Positions 39,136 to 49,835 of a stretch of DNA of 64,000 nucleotides are shown one piece after another (the first letter of the stretch is position 1; the number at the start of each line of letters is the position of its first letter). Source of the DNA: Linepithema humile (lineage: Eukaryota; Arthropoda; Insecta; Hymenoptera; Formicidae); the NCBI RefSeq assembly GCF_040581485.1, contig NC_090133.1, forward strand, positions 62,001 to 126,000. Direction: 5' to 3'. The notes beneath the pieces were generated by a model. That model worked only from the letters and a program-made list of their open reading frames with translations. It was not told the DNA's origin and searched no databases. Both the position numbers and the translations under genes were made by a program.

Positions 39136-40549
39136 AGTTTTTCCATAGTTGTGTTTTGTTAACAGAGTTGTCATCTCCGGGTTTTTTATCGTGGTTTTCC
39201 TTCCACTAGGACGGTTGTCGACCAGAACTATCGAGCCCGTCCTGCCCGGGTCTTTTTATAGAGGTTGTTCCACCCTCGTAGCCCGTGTATGCAACAGTGC
39301 ATACACCGGCCCCCGGCCCCAGACTTGGGGTTACGGTATACTGCGACTTATGTACTGTGGGGTTGCGCAACCCACCCACAGGGATCGTTCGGACCACACA
39401 TTTTTAACGTCTCTGTGGCCATTCAGCCTTCGGCACGATACCTTCCACCTTGGCTTGAGACACCATCCTCGTCGTCCCGGACTCACACACACGAATCGGC
39501 GCGCACGCCTCACGGACCCCCGAAAAGCGACTGGCCCGCTCGGCGCACGCAAACGACCAGCCGGAGGGAGAACCCCCCCCGCCCACCCGCCCGCGTGAAG
39601 CCCGACATGCGCCGGCTCACGCGCGGCGGCACGCCCCGAAAGCGCGTCCCCGGAAGGAGCTCCGGTCCCGCAGTGGAATGCGGATTCCCCCGAGGAACGC
39701 GTCCCGACACGGCCGCCGACACCCTCACCACCACATGCCAGCCCACAAGTGGGCCAAAGGCCCCCACCCGGGCGGGCGTGAATGAAAATGAGTGCGTGTA
39801 AGTGTGAGGAATGAATGTGAAAGTGTGTGATGGTGAATGAGTGTATGTATGTGTATGCACTGCGGGAGATGGCAACCCATGCATCACCTCGATGCACGGG
39901 TGCCCCCCGCCGATGCATGCGTGACCCCCGACTTCCAAGCATCTTCGCTGCAGCGAAGTCGCCCAGAAAGTACGGGGGCCAAGTGTGTGCGTGTGATGTA
40001 TGTGTGTATGAATGAATGCGAGGCACGGGGAGGGACGACCCCCGGCCGAGTATGCAAAGTCCGGGAACGACTGGGGGGGAGAGCTTGCGCACCTCCCCCC
40101 CATCCTCCAATGGTTTGATATCGGAGTTTTCCTTCTCCTAGGCCGACTGCCCACACAGGGCTAACGAGCTCGGCCTGCCCGGGTCTTTTTATAGAGGTTT
40201 TACCACCCTCGCGGCCCGTCCTAGCTAAGCTAGCACCGGCCCCCGGCCCCATTAACTGGGGTTACGGTGTGAGTCGCCACGCCCCCCCACGTGCCATGGG
40301 GGGCTCGACCGTTATGCCGAAACATCGGCGTGCTAACGAGGCTGGTCAGGCCCCGGATTTTTTCTCGAGGTTTACTCCTCTATCCCGGTGGAGTGAATAA
40401 CACTCCTAACGGATCCGGGCCTCCGGGCGATTGAAGTCAGGGCCGCCAACCCCTACCGGCGAATCGGGCAAAAACCCTTGGGAGGTCGCCGGACCCCCTT
40501 TCCCCCTATTGGGGAAGCGTGTGCTCCCACCATCCCCGCAGAGGGAAAC
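39136..40549 (-). other. E7 5' UTR with duplicated leader module
   Basis: The double hairpin plus TATAAAAAG module occurs twice: near ORF1 at 39188-39264 (GUGG-AAGGAAAA-CCAC) and again at 40119-40197 (GGAG-AAGGAAAA-CUCC), each followed by the CCGGGGGCCGG segment. Between them is GC-rich sequence, then a tgtg/atga-rich stretch (39780-40020). A 259-codon frame here is open in E9 but broken in E8 and E10, so it is not treated as a gene. Confidence 0.6.
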
Positions 40550-40634
40550 GCGCGCTCTTAGCACCCGCGCCACCAGCGACCAAGTGGCACGGGTGAGCCC
40601 CCTCACCACGTCAAGGTGGCGCACGACGAGGGGG
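40550..40634 (-). ncRNA. HDV-like ribozyme fold at 5' terminus of E7
   Basis: The fold has P1 CCCCCUC/GAGGGGG, P2 GUGCGC/GCGCGC (one U-G pair), P3 CCAC/GUGG with loop CUUGAC, P4 CCCGUGCCAC/GUGGCGCGGG, and J4/2 UGCUAAGA. Confidence 0.78.
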
Positions 40635-40673
40635 AACCTAACCTAACCTAACCTAACCTAACCTAACCTAACC
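40635..40673. repeat. Telomeric (CCTAA)n tract between E7 and E8
   Basis: 39 bases of perfect CCTAA repeat. Confidence 0.97.
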
Positions 40674-40696
40674 TTTTTTTTTTTTTTTTTTTTTTT

Positions 40697-41643
40697 CTGG
40701 GAGGGGCAAGCCCCTCCCCGGGGGTGGGGAATCTTCTAAAAGACACCCTCTGGCGTGCAATGGGAAATCCCTGCCAGAGGGTAGTGTTGGATTCGTCCGG
40801 AGGAGTGGTCTGCGACACCACTGCTCCCCCGGACGCCTACCAACTAAACCCCACCCCCGTTGATGTGCCGTCAGCAGTCATATGGGGGGAGGCTGGGAAC
40901 CGCAAACGCATACATCCAGCCATCCCCCCTGACGGGCCGGTTTCCCGGCACAAGAAAATCATGGGGAGAACATAAGTTCTCCCCCCCCTCTGCGCTGCTC
41001 CACTCCGGGCCGGGGCCCGGCGGTCCACACTGCGGGCGGCCCGCGTCCTTATGCCGCGCCATAACCGCCCGCAGGGGACCAGAATCTTCGGGTCGGTCGA
41101 GATGGCCGACCCGTTGGTCTCACACCCAGGCCCGTGTAATGCCCGACCTGGGTCAGGCCGGGCCTGGGGGGACCTAGACCATATACAGCTCACCTCCTCC
41201 GGACTTATGTGCGGGAGGCGTCAAACGCGTAGCTCCCGCAGTCCGGGGAGGGAGCCCACTCCACAATTGGGGCGATGATGTGTGGCAGGGGCACGCCCCC
41301 ACCCCCCCCACGCCCGACTTCTGTACTGGGGGGCTCAATGCCCCCCCTGAAACCTTTTCTGGCTCGCACCTCCTCCGAATCTGAGGCGGGGGGCGCGAGG
41401 CGCCCTATCCCGCCCCCCGAAGGAGGGAGCCCACTCCTCAGATGGAGCGATGGTAAGGGGCAGGGGCAAGCCCCCACCCCCCCCCTCGCTCTTCTCCTCG
41501 ATTGGGGGGCATAATGCCCCCCGACTCATCTGCCCATCGGGGGGGAGCCGGCGGAATCCCGTCTGACACTCCCCCCCCGGGGCAATCCTCACTTCCCCTC
41601 CCCTTTAAGGAGGGGATAGGGGGGCTAAGGAGGGAGGATGAAG
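40697..41643 (-). other. E8 3' UTR
   Basis: The shared tail-proximal fold (GUUGG/CCAAC) is followed by two copies of the structured unit (about 41184-41350 and 41368-41520). It is shorter than in E7/E10. Confidence 0.6.
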
Positions 41644-44115
41644 TTACTCTCTCCTCCCGCCCCCCCTCTTCTTCTTCTTCTTTTTCCCCTGTCTGGCCTC
41701 TCCGGGGGGAGGACGTGACTCATGGATTTCATCCATGTCCTCCCCCAGGCCATCCATCAGGAACCTCGACGCCTCCCCCAAGGGTGGGGGAGGTTTAGCC
41801 GGTTTTGGGGGCTGCGGTTCCATCATCCGGGGCCTCCTCGGGACGAACTGCGTCTCCGCAATGAGCCTCCAGTGCGGATACTGAAGTGCAGCCTCCTCGG
41901 CCACTCTTTTCAGCACTCCGACCCCCTCCACCTGGTTGGGACCGGAGTGCCCCACCTCCATCCTCCTCTCTGTCCCGCATTGGGACATGAAGGAGCCCCC
42001 GAAGCGGACGCTGCGCAGCGATCCACCATGGGCTTCCCAACCCCACCGCATCCGCCTCACCACATCTTCACGGGCCGGGGGGAATGGAACATCCTCCCGC
42101 CCCCAATCCGCAGCTGTGATGATGCTCCTCCACCTGAGGAGGACCCCGGACGGGAGGCCTTCCCTTTCGCGGTCCTCCCCTTGCCGAGGAACATCACTTA
42201 CCGGGGGGGCAGTTCTCCCAAACTCCTTTGCTCCCTCCAGATCGCCGCCCTCCTTCTGGATGGGAGGTGGGTCCTCCACTCTCCTTCCAGTCATCCCTCC
42301 ATCCATCCCTCCCTTTTTGGGGAGATGGGGGGAGGGAGGAGTGGCCCCATGCACTTTCTTGGCAGGAACCAATCCCCCCTCTCCGCTCTTCCGCTCCTCC
42401 GCCTTTGGTTGGGGGAGCCCCCCTTCACCCAGAGCGGGAGGAGAGCCCTCGCTCACCCTCCCACTCATTCCTTCCTTCGCCACTACCCCGTCACCTCCCT
42501 CTCTCTGAGAGGGTTGAGTGGGCTGGGGGGGGCTAGTACACCCATCCTTTCCTCCCTTCTTGGGAAGGGGAGGGGTGGGAGGAGCGGCCCCATCTATTCT
42601 CCTCACCCCCGGGACCAGCTCCATCCCCCCCCTCCTCAAGTCCTCTGCCCGAATTGGGGGGGGCCTAGAGCTCCCCCCATCAGGCTGACCCTTTCCCTCC
42701 TTCCCCGGGGTGGGGATGGGACCCAGACTTCTCCTGGACCCCCCACCCCCAACCCCGGCTTCCATCTTCCGTGCAGGGGTGGAGCAGAGCGAAGGGCCCC
42801 CAGTGGCCCCCTTCTCCCCATCCCCTGTCTCCTCCCTTACCACCACCCCGCCACCCTCCCCCTCCCGAGAGGGTTGAGGGGGCTGGGGGGGGCCAATACG
42901 TCCGTCCCCCCTTCCCTTCTTGGGGAGGGGAGGGGTGGGAGGAGTAATCCCGTGAACTTGCTTCACAGGGACCTCCCCCCCCGATCCTTCTGCCTGCATT
43001 TGGGGGGGCCCAGAGCTCTCCCCCACAGGCAGATGTCCCTCTTTCCCCGGGGCGGAGATGGGGCCCGGGTCTTTCTTGGCCCTCCCACCCCCAGCCCCGG
43101 CTACCTCCATCCTTCTCACAGGGGTGGGGCAGAGTGGGAGGCTCTCAGTAACCCCCCCCCCCCCATCCCCCGCCACCTCCTTTACGGGTGGAGGGATCAG
43201 CATCTCCCCGGCCTCCTTCGCCGGAGCGTCCCAGGGGACCGTCCCCCACCCATCCTCCACCTCCATTGCCTGTGGTGGGTCAGGAGAGAGGGCAATAACG
43301 GGGATAAGTACATCCCCACCCTTTCCCCCGCCCCCCAGGACTTCCTCCTCCTTCCCTACATCCCCACTTGGGGGCGCCGCGGGGGGTACGGTCTTTCCCC
43401 CCCCCCGGTTTCCTCCAATCAGGGTCCCAGATGAGGGGGCTGGTCCTCCCCTCGCCCCTTTTCCTCCCCTTTTCCTTCGTCCCACCTTAGGTGGGACGAC
43501 CGGGCAGCTGCGGCCACCTATACGGTGGGCCGCACTCCTGCCCTCCTCCGCACAGGCCGGGCAGCTCGCCTTACGTTGCGAGCATGCCCGGGCCATGTGC
43601 TCGGTGCCCCCGCAGTGGAGGCAGCAGCCGCTACGCTCCACCGCTGAGGGGCACCTCCACCTTTCGTGCCCCCTCCGCAGGCACTTAAAGCATCGAGGGG
43701 GGAGGGTGGGATCACCTTTCCCCCCTTTTTCCTCCTGACGGGCGGGCCGTAGTCCCCCATTCCTCCGTGTCTGCGTCCAGGCCTCGGATTTGCCTGGCGC
43801 AGCCACCCTCTCTGTTTTGGAGGCCGGAGGCATGACACCTCCCCCTCCGGAGAATCCCCCCTCTACCCTATGCACATTGGTGCGTCCTCGACGGATCTCC
43901 TCGATTACGACGAGGAGATCCCTTAGAAGCCTGTGGGCTTTCTCCCACAGGTAACCCTCCGCGGTAGCCATCAGATCCAGGGCGCCCGCGTGGCACGCCC
44001 TGGATAGCTCGTCGCACGATGACGACAGGGGGGGCACCGAGCCGGTATACCCCCCTCGCCGGCCCCTGGGGGTCCGAATCCCCTGAGGCGGTAAACGTGT
44101 TCCTCCTGTCGTCAT
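41644..44115 (-). CDS. E8 Gag-like protein, three internal repeats (823 aa)
   Basis: It has the same order as E7: LPPQG motif, knuckles at about 140-205, repeat-rich middle, unknown C-terminal domain (about 655-762; VLLRWRS..., HSGPNQVEG, QYPHWRLIAE). The middle holds three ~87-residue repeats with TPPTPPLPKKG or TPPSPHLPKKG cores, one more than E7 and E10. It ends in a Lys-rich tail (GKKKKKKRGGG). ATG at 44115 is the homologous start; an in-frame ATG at 44154 would add 13 residues. There is no RT or endonuclease. Confidence 0.83.
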   Translation of the reverse strand: MTTGGTRLPPQGIRTPRGRRGGYTGSVPPLSSSCDELSRACHAGALDLMATAEGYLWEKAHRLLRDLLVVIEEIRRGRTNVHRVEGGFSGGGGVMPPASKTERVAAPGKSEAWTQTRRNGGLRPARQEEKGGKGDPTLPPRCFKCLRRGHERWRCPSAVERSGCCLHCGGTEHMARACSQRKASCPACAEEGRSAAHRIGGRSCPVVPPKVGRRKRGGKGARGGPAPSSGTLIGGNRGGGKTVPPAAPPSGDVGKEEEVLGGGGKGGDVLIPVIALSPDPPQAMEVEDGWGTVPWDAPAKEAGEMLIPPPVKEVAGDGGGGVTESLPLCPTPVRRMEVAGAGGGRAKKDPGPISAPGKEGHLPVGESSGPPQMQAEGSGGEVPVKQVHGITPPTPPLPKKGRGDGRIGPPQPPQPSREGEGGGVVVREETGDGEKGATGGPSLCSTPARKMEAGVGGGGSRRSLGPIPTPGKEGKGQPDGGSSRPPPIRAEDLRRGGMELVPGVRRIDGAAPPTPPLPKKGGKDGCTSPPQPTQPSQREGGDGVVAKEGMSGRVSEGSPPALGEGGLPQPKAEERKSGEGGLVPAKKVHGATPPSPHLPKKGGMDGGMTGRRVEDPPPIQKEGGDLEGAKEFGRTAPPVSDVPRQGEDREREGLPSGVLLRWRSIITAADWGREDVPFPPAREDVVRRMRWGWEAHGGSLRSVRFGGSFMSQCGTERRMEVGHSGPNQVEGVGVLKRVAEEAALQYPHWRLIAETQFVPRRPRMMEPQPPKPAKPPPPLGEASRFLMDGLGEDMDEIHESRPPPGEARQGKKKKKKRGGGRRE

Positions 44116-45509
44116 AGTTTTCCCATAATTGTGTTTTGTTAACAGAGTTGTCATCTCCGGGTTTTTTATCGTGGTTTTCCTTCCACTAGGACGGTTGTCG
44201 ACCAGAACTATCGAGCCCGTCCTGCCCGGGTCTTTTTATAGAGGTTGTTCCACCCTCGTAGCCCGCGTATGCAACAGTGCATACACCGGCCCCCGGCCCC
44301 AGACTTGGGGTTACGGTATGCTGCGACTTATGTACTGTGGGGTTGCGCAACTCACCCACAGGGATCGTTCGGACCACACATTTTTAACGTCTCTGTGGTC
44401 ATTCAGCCTTCGGCACGATACCTTCCACCTTGGCTTGAGACACCATCCTTGTCGTCCCGGACTCAGCACACAAATCGGCGCGCACGCCTCACGGACCCCC
44501 AAAAAGCGACTGGCCCGCTCGGCGCACGCAACCGACCAGCCGGAGGGAGAACCCCCCCCGCCCACCCGCCCGCATGAAGCCCGACATGCGGCGGCTCACG
44601 CGCGGCGGCACGCCCCGAAAGCGCGCCCCCGGAAGGAGCTCCGTTCCAGCAATGGAATGCGGATTCCCCCGAGGAACGCGTCCCGACGCGGCCGCCGCCA
44701 CCCTCACCACCACATGCCGGCCCGTAAACGGACCACAGGTCCCCACCCGGGCGGGCGTGAATGAGCATGAATGAAAGTGTATGTGTGCGCGTGTGATGTA
44801 TGCGTGTGCGTGATTAATGAATGAATGTGTGTGTATATGCAGGACGGGAAACGGCATCCCACGCATCGCTGATGCTACAATGCGTGGGCGCCCCCCGCCG
44901 AATGCATGCGTGGCCCCCGACTTCCGAGCAGCTTCGCATCAGCGAAGGCGCCCAGACAGTACGGGGGCCAAGTGTGTGCGTGTGATGTATGTGTGTGTGA
45001 ATGAATGCGAGGCACGGGGAGGGACGACCCCCGGCCGAGCACGCAGCGTCCGGGAACGACTGGGGGGGAGAGCTTACGCACCTCCCCCCCATCCACCAAT
45101 GGTTTGATATCGGAGTTTTCCTTCTCCTAGGCCAACTGCCCACACAGGGCTAACGAGCTCGGCCTGCCCGGGTCTTTTTATAGAGGTTTTACCACCCTCG
45201 CGGCCCGTCCTAGCAAAGCTAGCACCGGCCCCCGGCCCCATTAACTGGGGTTACGGTATGAGTCACCACGCCCCCCCACGTGCCATGGGGGGCTCGACCG
45301 TTATGCCGGAACACCGGCGTGCTAACGAGGCTGGTCAGGCCCCGGATTTTTTCTCGAGGTTTACTCCTCTATCCCGGTGGAGTGAATAACACTCCTAACG
45401 GATCCAGGCATCCGGGCGATTGAAGTCAGGGCCGCCAACCCCTACCAGCGATTGGGACAAGTCCCTAAGGAGTCGCTGGGCTCCTCTTGTTCCCTCCAGC
45501 GAGGGAACT
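44116..45509 (-). other. E8 5' UTR with duplicated leader module
   Basis: Leader modules lie at about 44168-44244 and 45108-45186. The middle has the same GC-rich and tgtg-rich parts as E7 with deletions and substitutions that break its frames. Confidence 0.6.
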
Positions 45510-45596
45510 GTGCGCTCTTAGCACCACAAGACGACTCCAGCGAGCCGCCCCATGGTGAGCCCCTTCACCACGACAAGGTGGCGCACGACGAAGGGG
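45510..45596 (-). ncRNA. HDV-like ribozyme fold at 5' terminus of E8 (E4-type)
   Basis: P1 CCCCUUC/GAAGGGG and the GCUG-capped P4 are those of E4, with J4/2 changed from UGCCAAGA to UGCUAAGA, which keeps the C-x-A-A-G pattern. Confidence 0.78.
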
Positions 45597-45610
45597 AACC
45601 TAACCTAACC
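45597..45610. repeat. Short telomeric CCTAA tract between E8 and E9
   Basis: 14 bases. Confidence 0.95.
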
Positions 45611-45630
45611 TTTTTTTTTTTTTTTTTTTT

Positions 45631-46543
45631 CTGGGAGGGGCAGGCCCCTCCCCGGGGGTGGGGAATCTTCCAAAGACACCCTCTGGCGTGCAATGGGAAT
45701 ATCCCTGCCAGAGGGTAGTGTTGGATTCGTCCGGAGGGGTGGTCTGCAACACCACCAGTTCCCCCGGACGCCTACCAACTAAACCCCACCCCCGTTGATT
45801 TGCCGTCAGCGGCCGTTATGGGGGGAGGCTGGGAACCGCAAACGCATACATCCAGCCATCCCCCCCGGCATGCCGGTTTCCCGGCATAAGAAAAACTTAG
45901 TGTGGGGAGAACTAAAGTTCTCCCCCCCCCTCGGTGCTACTCCAATTCCGGGCCGAGACCCGGTGGTCCACGCTGCGGGCGGCCCGCGTCCATACGCCGC
46001 GCCATAGCCGCCCGCAGGGGGCCAGAATCTTTGGGTTCGGTCAAACCTGACGACCCATTGGTCTCACTCCCAGGCCCGTGTGATGCCCTACCTAAGTCAG
46101 GCCGGGCCTGGAGGGACCTTGAACCATTGTGGCTCACCACCTCCGGCCTTACGGTCGGGGAAACGCAAGCGCCTTAACCCGCCTTCCGGAGGAGGGAACC
46201 CACTCCTCAAATGGCGCAATGGTGAGGGGCAGGGGAATTCCCCCCACCCCCCCCTTTTTGCTCTTTTTCCAAATCGGGGGGCATAATGCCCCCCCCTCTC
46301 TACTCACCAGTGGGGAAGGGTAGGGCAAGCCCTCATCCACCCCCACCCTCCTCAAAGCGGGCGGGGTTTTGTCCCCGTCCCGTCGTCCGTTGTGTGGCAA
46401 GGGGAGGGGCCCCCCCCGCGCCACACCCACCTATTTACCGCCTAGTGGGAAGGAGTAGTCGGACACCCCCCGACATCTCCCCTCCCCCCACCGGCCGAAC
46501 ATCCGACCCCTCCAACAGTAGGGGTTCGGGCGATTAGGCTTGG
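45631..46543 (-). other. E9 3' UTR
   Basis: The tail-proximal fold (GUUGG/CCAAC) is followed by one structured unit at about 46130-46290, where E7, E8 and E10 have two. No gene is seen. Confidence 0.55.
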
Positions 46544-48302
46544 CTACGGAGGAGTCCTGAACATCCTTTCCGAGGAAAGCTTCCAGAGCGGGAACTCCTC
46601 CGCCAGCCTCTCGCCTATCCTCTCCAGTTCTCTGACCCCTTCCTCGTGGTCAGGGCCAGAGTACCCAGCCTCCATCGACCACCAACCGGCCTCCCGGGAC
46701 GGGCGATGGAACACCAACTCGCCCGGATGCCGGTCCTCATAGATCCTCCAGAGAGCCCGCACCGCTCTCGTCATCCTTTCGGCAGAGGGGGGGGCCGAGT
46801 CGGGGGACCCCTCCCTCTCCCTCCGAGTGAGGGGCCTCCCCGTTTTCGGATCCCTCCACCTGTAGGCGACGCCGGCAGGGAACCAGATCCTCTCCCTGCG
46901 GCCCCCACTCCGCAGAGGGAGACGCCCCGCAGGGGAGGCAGCCTCCCCCACCTCGCGCTCCGTCACCATATCTCCTCCTTGGGCGGGAGGGGAGCCTTCG
47001 CTCACCCCTCCACCCATTCCCTCCTTCCCCCCCGCCTCGCCACCCTCCTTCTGGGAGGGGCGAGAGTGCCGGGGGGGGCTGTAATCCCCATCCTTCCCTC
47101 CCCTCTTGGGGAGGGGGGGGGGTGGGAGGAGTGATCCCGTGAACCTGCTTCACCGGGACCTCCCCCCCCGATCCCTCCGCCTGCATTTGGGGGGGCCCAG
47201 AGCACCCCCCCTCCGGCAGATCCCTTTCCTCATTTCCCGGGGCGGGTATGGGGCCCAGGTCTTTTCTGGTCCTCCCACCTCCAGCCCCGGCTTCCCTCCT
47301 TCTTCTCACAGGGGTGGGACATAGTGGGGGGCTCTCTGTAACCCCCCCACTCCCATCCCCCGCTACCTCCTTTACAGGTGCGGGAATCGGCCTCTCCCCG
47401 GTCTCCCCCGCCGGGGCATCCCAGGGGACCGTCCCCCACCCGCCAACCACCTCCATTGCCTGGGGTAGATCGGGAGAAAGGGCGACAACAGGGATGGAAC
47501 CATCCCCTCCCTCTCCCCCGTCCCCCAGGACTTTATCCTCCTTATCCCCCCCCTTTGGGGGCACCGCAGGGGGTACGGTGGCTTCCCCCCCTTGGTTTCC
47601 TCCAATTCGGGGCCCAGATGAGGGGGCTGGTCCTCCCCTCGCCCCTCTTCCTCTCCTTTTCCTTCGTCCCACTCTAGGTGGGACGACCGGGCAGCTGCGA
47701 CCACCTATTCGGTGGGCCGCACTCCTGCCCTCCTCCGCACAGGCCGGGCAGCTCGCCCTTCGTTGCGAGCATGCCCGGGCCATGTGCTCAGCTCCCCCGC
47801 AGTGGAGGCAGCAACCGCTACGCTCCACCGCTGAGGGGCACCTCCATCTTTCGTGCCCCCTGCGGAGGCACTTGAAACATCGAGGGGGGAGGGTGGAATC
47901 ACCCTTCCCCCCTTTCTCCTCCTGACGGACGGGCTGCAGCCCCCCCTTCCTCCGTGTCTGCGTCCAGGCATCAACTTTGCCAGGCGCAGACACCCCCACC
48001 GTTTTGGAGGAGGGGGGCTTAGTACCCCTCCCTCCGGGATTTCCACCCCCTCCCTGCGGCACTTCTGTGCGCCCTCCGCGGATCTCCTCGATCACCACGA
48101 GGAGGACCCTCAAAAGTCTGTGGGCTTCTGCCCACAGTTCTCCATCCGCGGTAGCCATGTTGTTCAGGGCGCCCGCGTGGCACGCCCTGAACAGCCCGTC
48201 GAATGATGACGACAGGGGGGGCACCGGGACTGGATACCCCCCTCGCCGGCCTCTGGGGGTCCGACTCCCCTGAGGCGGTACAAAGGTCCTCTCTGTCGTC
48301 AT
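46544..48302 (-). pseudogene. E9 gag-like gene with +1 frameshift in a G run
   Basis: Reading from ATG 48302, the LPPQG-type N-terminus (here VPPQGSRTPRGRRGG) and knuckles (about 139-204) are intact, but the frame ends at 46737 in unrelated sequence. The family C-terminal domain (VAYRWRD..., YSGPDHEEG, EFPLWKLSSE) continues in another frame, 47017-46544. The shift falls at the run near 47113-47122: E9 has ten G where E7 has GGGGAGGGG, one base fewer. A sequencing error in the homopolymer is possible. Only one central repeat is present. Confidence 0.8.
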
Positions 48303-49718
48303 TATTTTTATCATAAATTGTAATTTTTTAACAGAGTTTTCTTCTCCGGGTTTTTTATCGTGGTTTTCCTTCCACTAGGACGGTTGTCGACCAGAACTAT
48401 CGAGCCCGTCCTGCCCGGGTCTTTTTATAGAGGTTGTTCCACCCTCGTAGCCCGTGTATGCAACAGTGCATACACCGGCCCCCGGCCCCAGACTTGGGGT
48501 TACGGTATACTGCGACTTATGTACTGTGGGGTTGCGCAACCCACCCACAGGGATCGTTCGGACCACACATTTTTAACGTCTCTGTGGCCATTCAGCCTTC
48601 GGCACGATACCTTCCACCTTGGCTTGAGACACCATCCTCGTCGTCCCGGACTCACACACACGAATCGGCGCGCACGCCTCACGGACCCCCGAAAAGCGAC
48701 TGGCCCGCTCGGCGCACGCAATCGACCAGCCGGAGGGAGAACCCCCCCCGCCCACCCGCCCGCGTGAAGCCCGACATGCGCCGGCTCACGCGCGGCGGCA
48801 CGCCCCGAAAGCGCGTCCCCGGAAGGAGCTCCGGTCCCGCAATGGAATGCGGATTCCCCCGAGGAACGCGTCCCGACACGGCCGCCGACACCCTCACCAC
48901 CACATGCCAGCCCACAAGTGGGCCAAAGGCCCCCACCCGGGCGGGCGTGAATGAAAATGAGTGCGTGTAAGTGTGAGGAATGAATGTGAAAGTGTATGAT
49001 GGTGAATGAGTGTATGTATGTGTATGCACTGCGGGAGATGGCAACCCATGCATCACCTCGATGCACGGGTGCCCCCCGCCGATGCATGCGTGACCCCCGA
49101 CTTCCAAGCATCTTCGCTGCAGCGAAGTCGCCCAGAAAGTACGGGGGCCAAGTGTGTGCGTGTGATGTATGTGTGTATGAATGAATGCGAGGCACGGGGA
49201 GGGACGACCCCCGGCCGAGTATGCAAAGTCCGGGAACGACTGGGGGGGAGAGCTTGCGCACCTCCCCCCCATCCTCCAATGGTTTGATATCGGAGTTTTC
49301 CTTCTCCTAGGCCGACTGCCCACACAGGGCTAACGAGCTCGGCCTGCCCGGGTCTTTTTATAGAGGTTTTACCACCCTCGCGGCCCGTCCTAGCTAAGCT
49401 AGCACCGGCCCCCGGCCCCATTAACTGGGGTTACGGTGTGAGTCGCCACGCCCCCCCACGTGCCATGGGGGGCTCGACCGTTATGCCGAAACATCGGCGT
49501 GCTAACGAGGCTGGTCAGGCCCCGGATTTTTTCTCGAGGTTTACTCCTCTATCCCGGTGGAGTGAATAACACTCCTAACGGATCCGGGCCTCCGGGCGAT
49601 TGAAGTCAGGGCCGCCAACCCCTACCGGCGAATCGGGCAAAAACCCTTGGGAGGTCGCCGGACCCCCTTTCCCCCCATTGGGGAAGCGTGTGCTCCCACT
49701 ATCCCCGCAGAAGGAAAC
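48303..49718 (-). other. E9 5' UTR with duplicated leader module
   Basis: Modules lie at about 48357-48433 and 49288-49366. The sequence between them is nearly the same as E7, including the 259-codon open frame (48500-49279) that E8 and E10 lack. Confidence 0.6.
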
Positions 49719-49803
49719 GCGCGCTCTTAGCACCCGCACCACCAGCAACCTAGTGGCACGGGTGAGCCCCCTCACCACGTCAAGGTGGCGCACGACGAGG
49801 GGG
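49719..49803 (-). ncRNA. HDV-like ribozyme fold at 5' terminus of E9
   Basis: The fold has P1 CCCCCUC/GAGGGGG, P2 GUGCGC/GCGCGC, and P4 CCCGUGCCAC/GUGGUGCGGG, where a G-C pair of E7 became G-U. J4/2 is UGCUAAGA. Confidence 0.78.
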
Positions 49804-49817
49804 AACCTAACCTAACC
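49804..49817. repeat. Short telomeric CCTAA tract between E9 and E10
   Basis: 14 bases. Confidence 0.95.
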
Positions 49818-49835
49818 TTTTTTTTTTTTTTTTTT

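Larger units (their letters stand above)
35407..40634 (-). mobile_element. E7: ORF1-only telomeric non-LTR retrotransposon
   Basis: It is 5.2 kb long, with a 28-base poly-T at its 3' end and a terminal ribozyme fold at its 5' end. It has very long 3' and 5' UTRs (about 1.3 and 1.5 kb) and one gag-like ORF. Its 3' half is nearly identical to E10, its ORF1 N-terminus is E8-like and its 5' UTR is nearly identical to E9. There is no RT. Confidence 0.87.
40674..45596 (-). mobile_element. E8: ORF1-only telomeric non-LTR retrotransposon, chimeric 5' end
   Basis: 4.9 kb with a 23-base poly-T and complete ends. The ORF and most of the UTRs belong to the E7/E9/E10 family. The last ~155 bases (about 45443-45596), including the whole ribozyme, match E4/E6 with a single visible difference and differ from E7, E9 and E10. 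Confidence 0.87.
45611..49803 (-). mobile_element. E9: ORF1-only telomeric non-LTR retrotransposon, frameshifted
   Basis: 4.2 kb with a 20-base poly-T and intact ends. It carries a shortened 3' UTR with one structured unit, a gag-like ORF broken by a +1 shift, and a 5' UTR nearly identical to E7. Confidence 0.86.

Noticed and set aside
39331..40110. 259-codon - strand ORF in the E7 5' UTR, also in E9 (48500-49279)
   Set aside because: Broken in E8 and E10, with His/Thr-rich sequence from tgtg repeats and no domain; E7 and E9 share it because their 5' UTRs are nearly identical.
41722..43434. 570-codon + strand ORF antisense to E8 gag (and similar ones at 36662-38214 and 51058-52610)
   Set aside because: They mirror the low-complexity Pro/Gly codons of the real - strand gene, show no domain, and shift frame between E7, E8 and E10.
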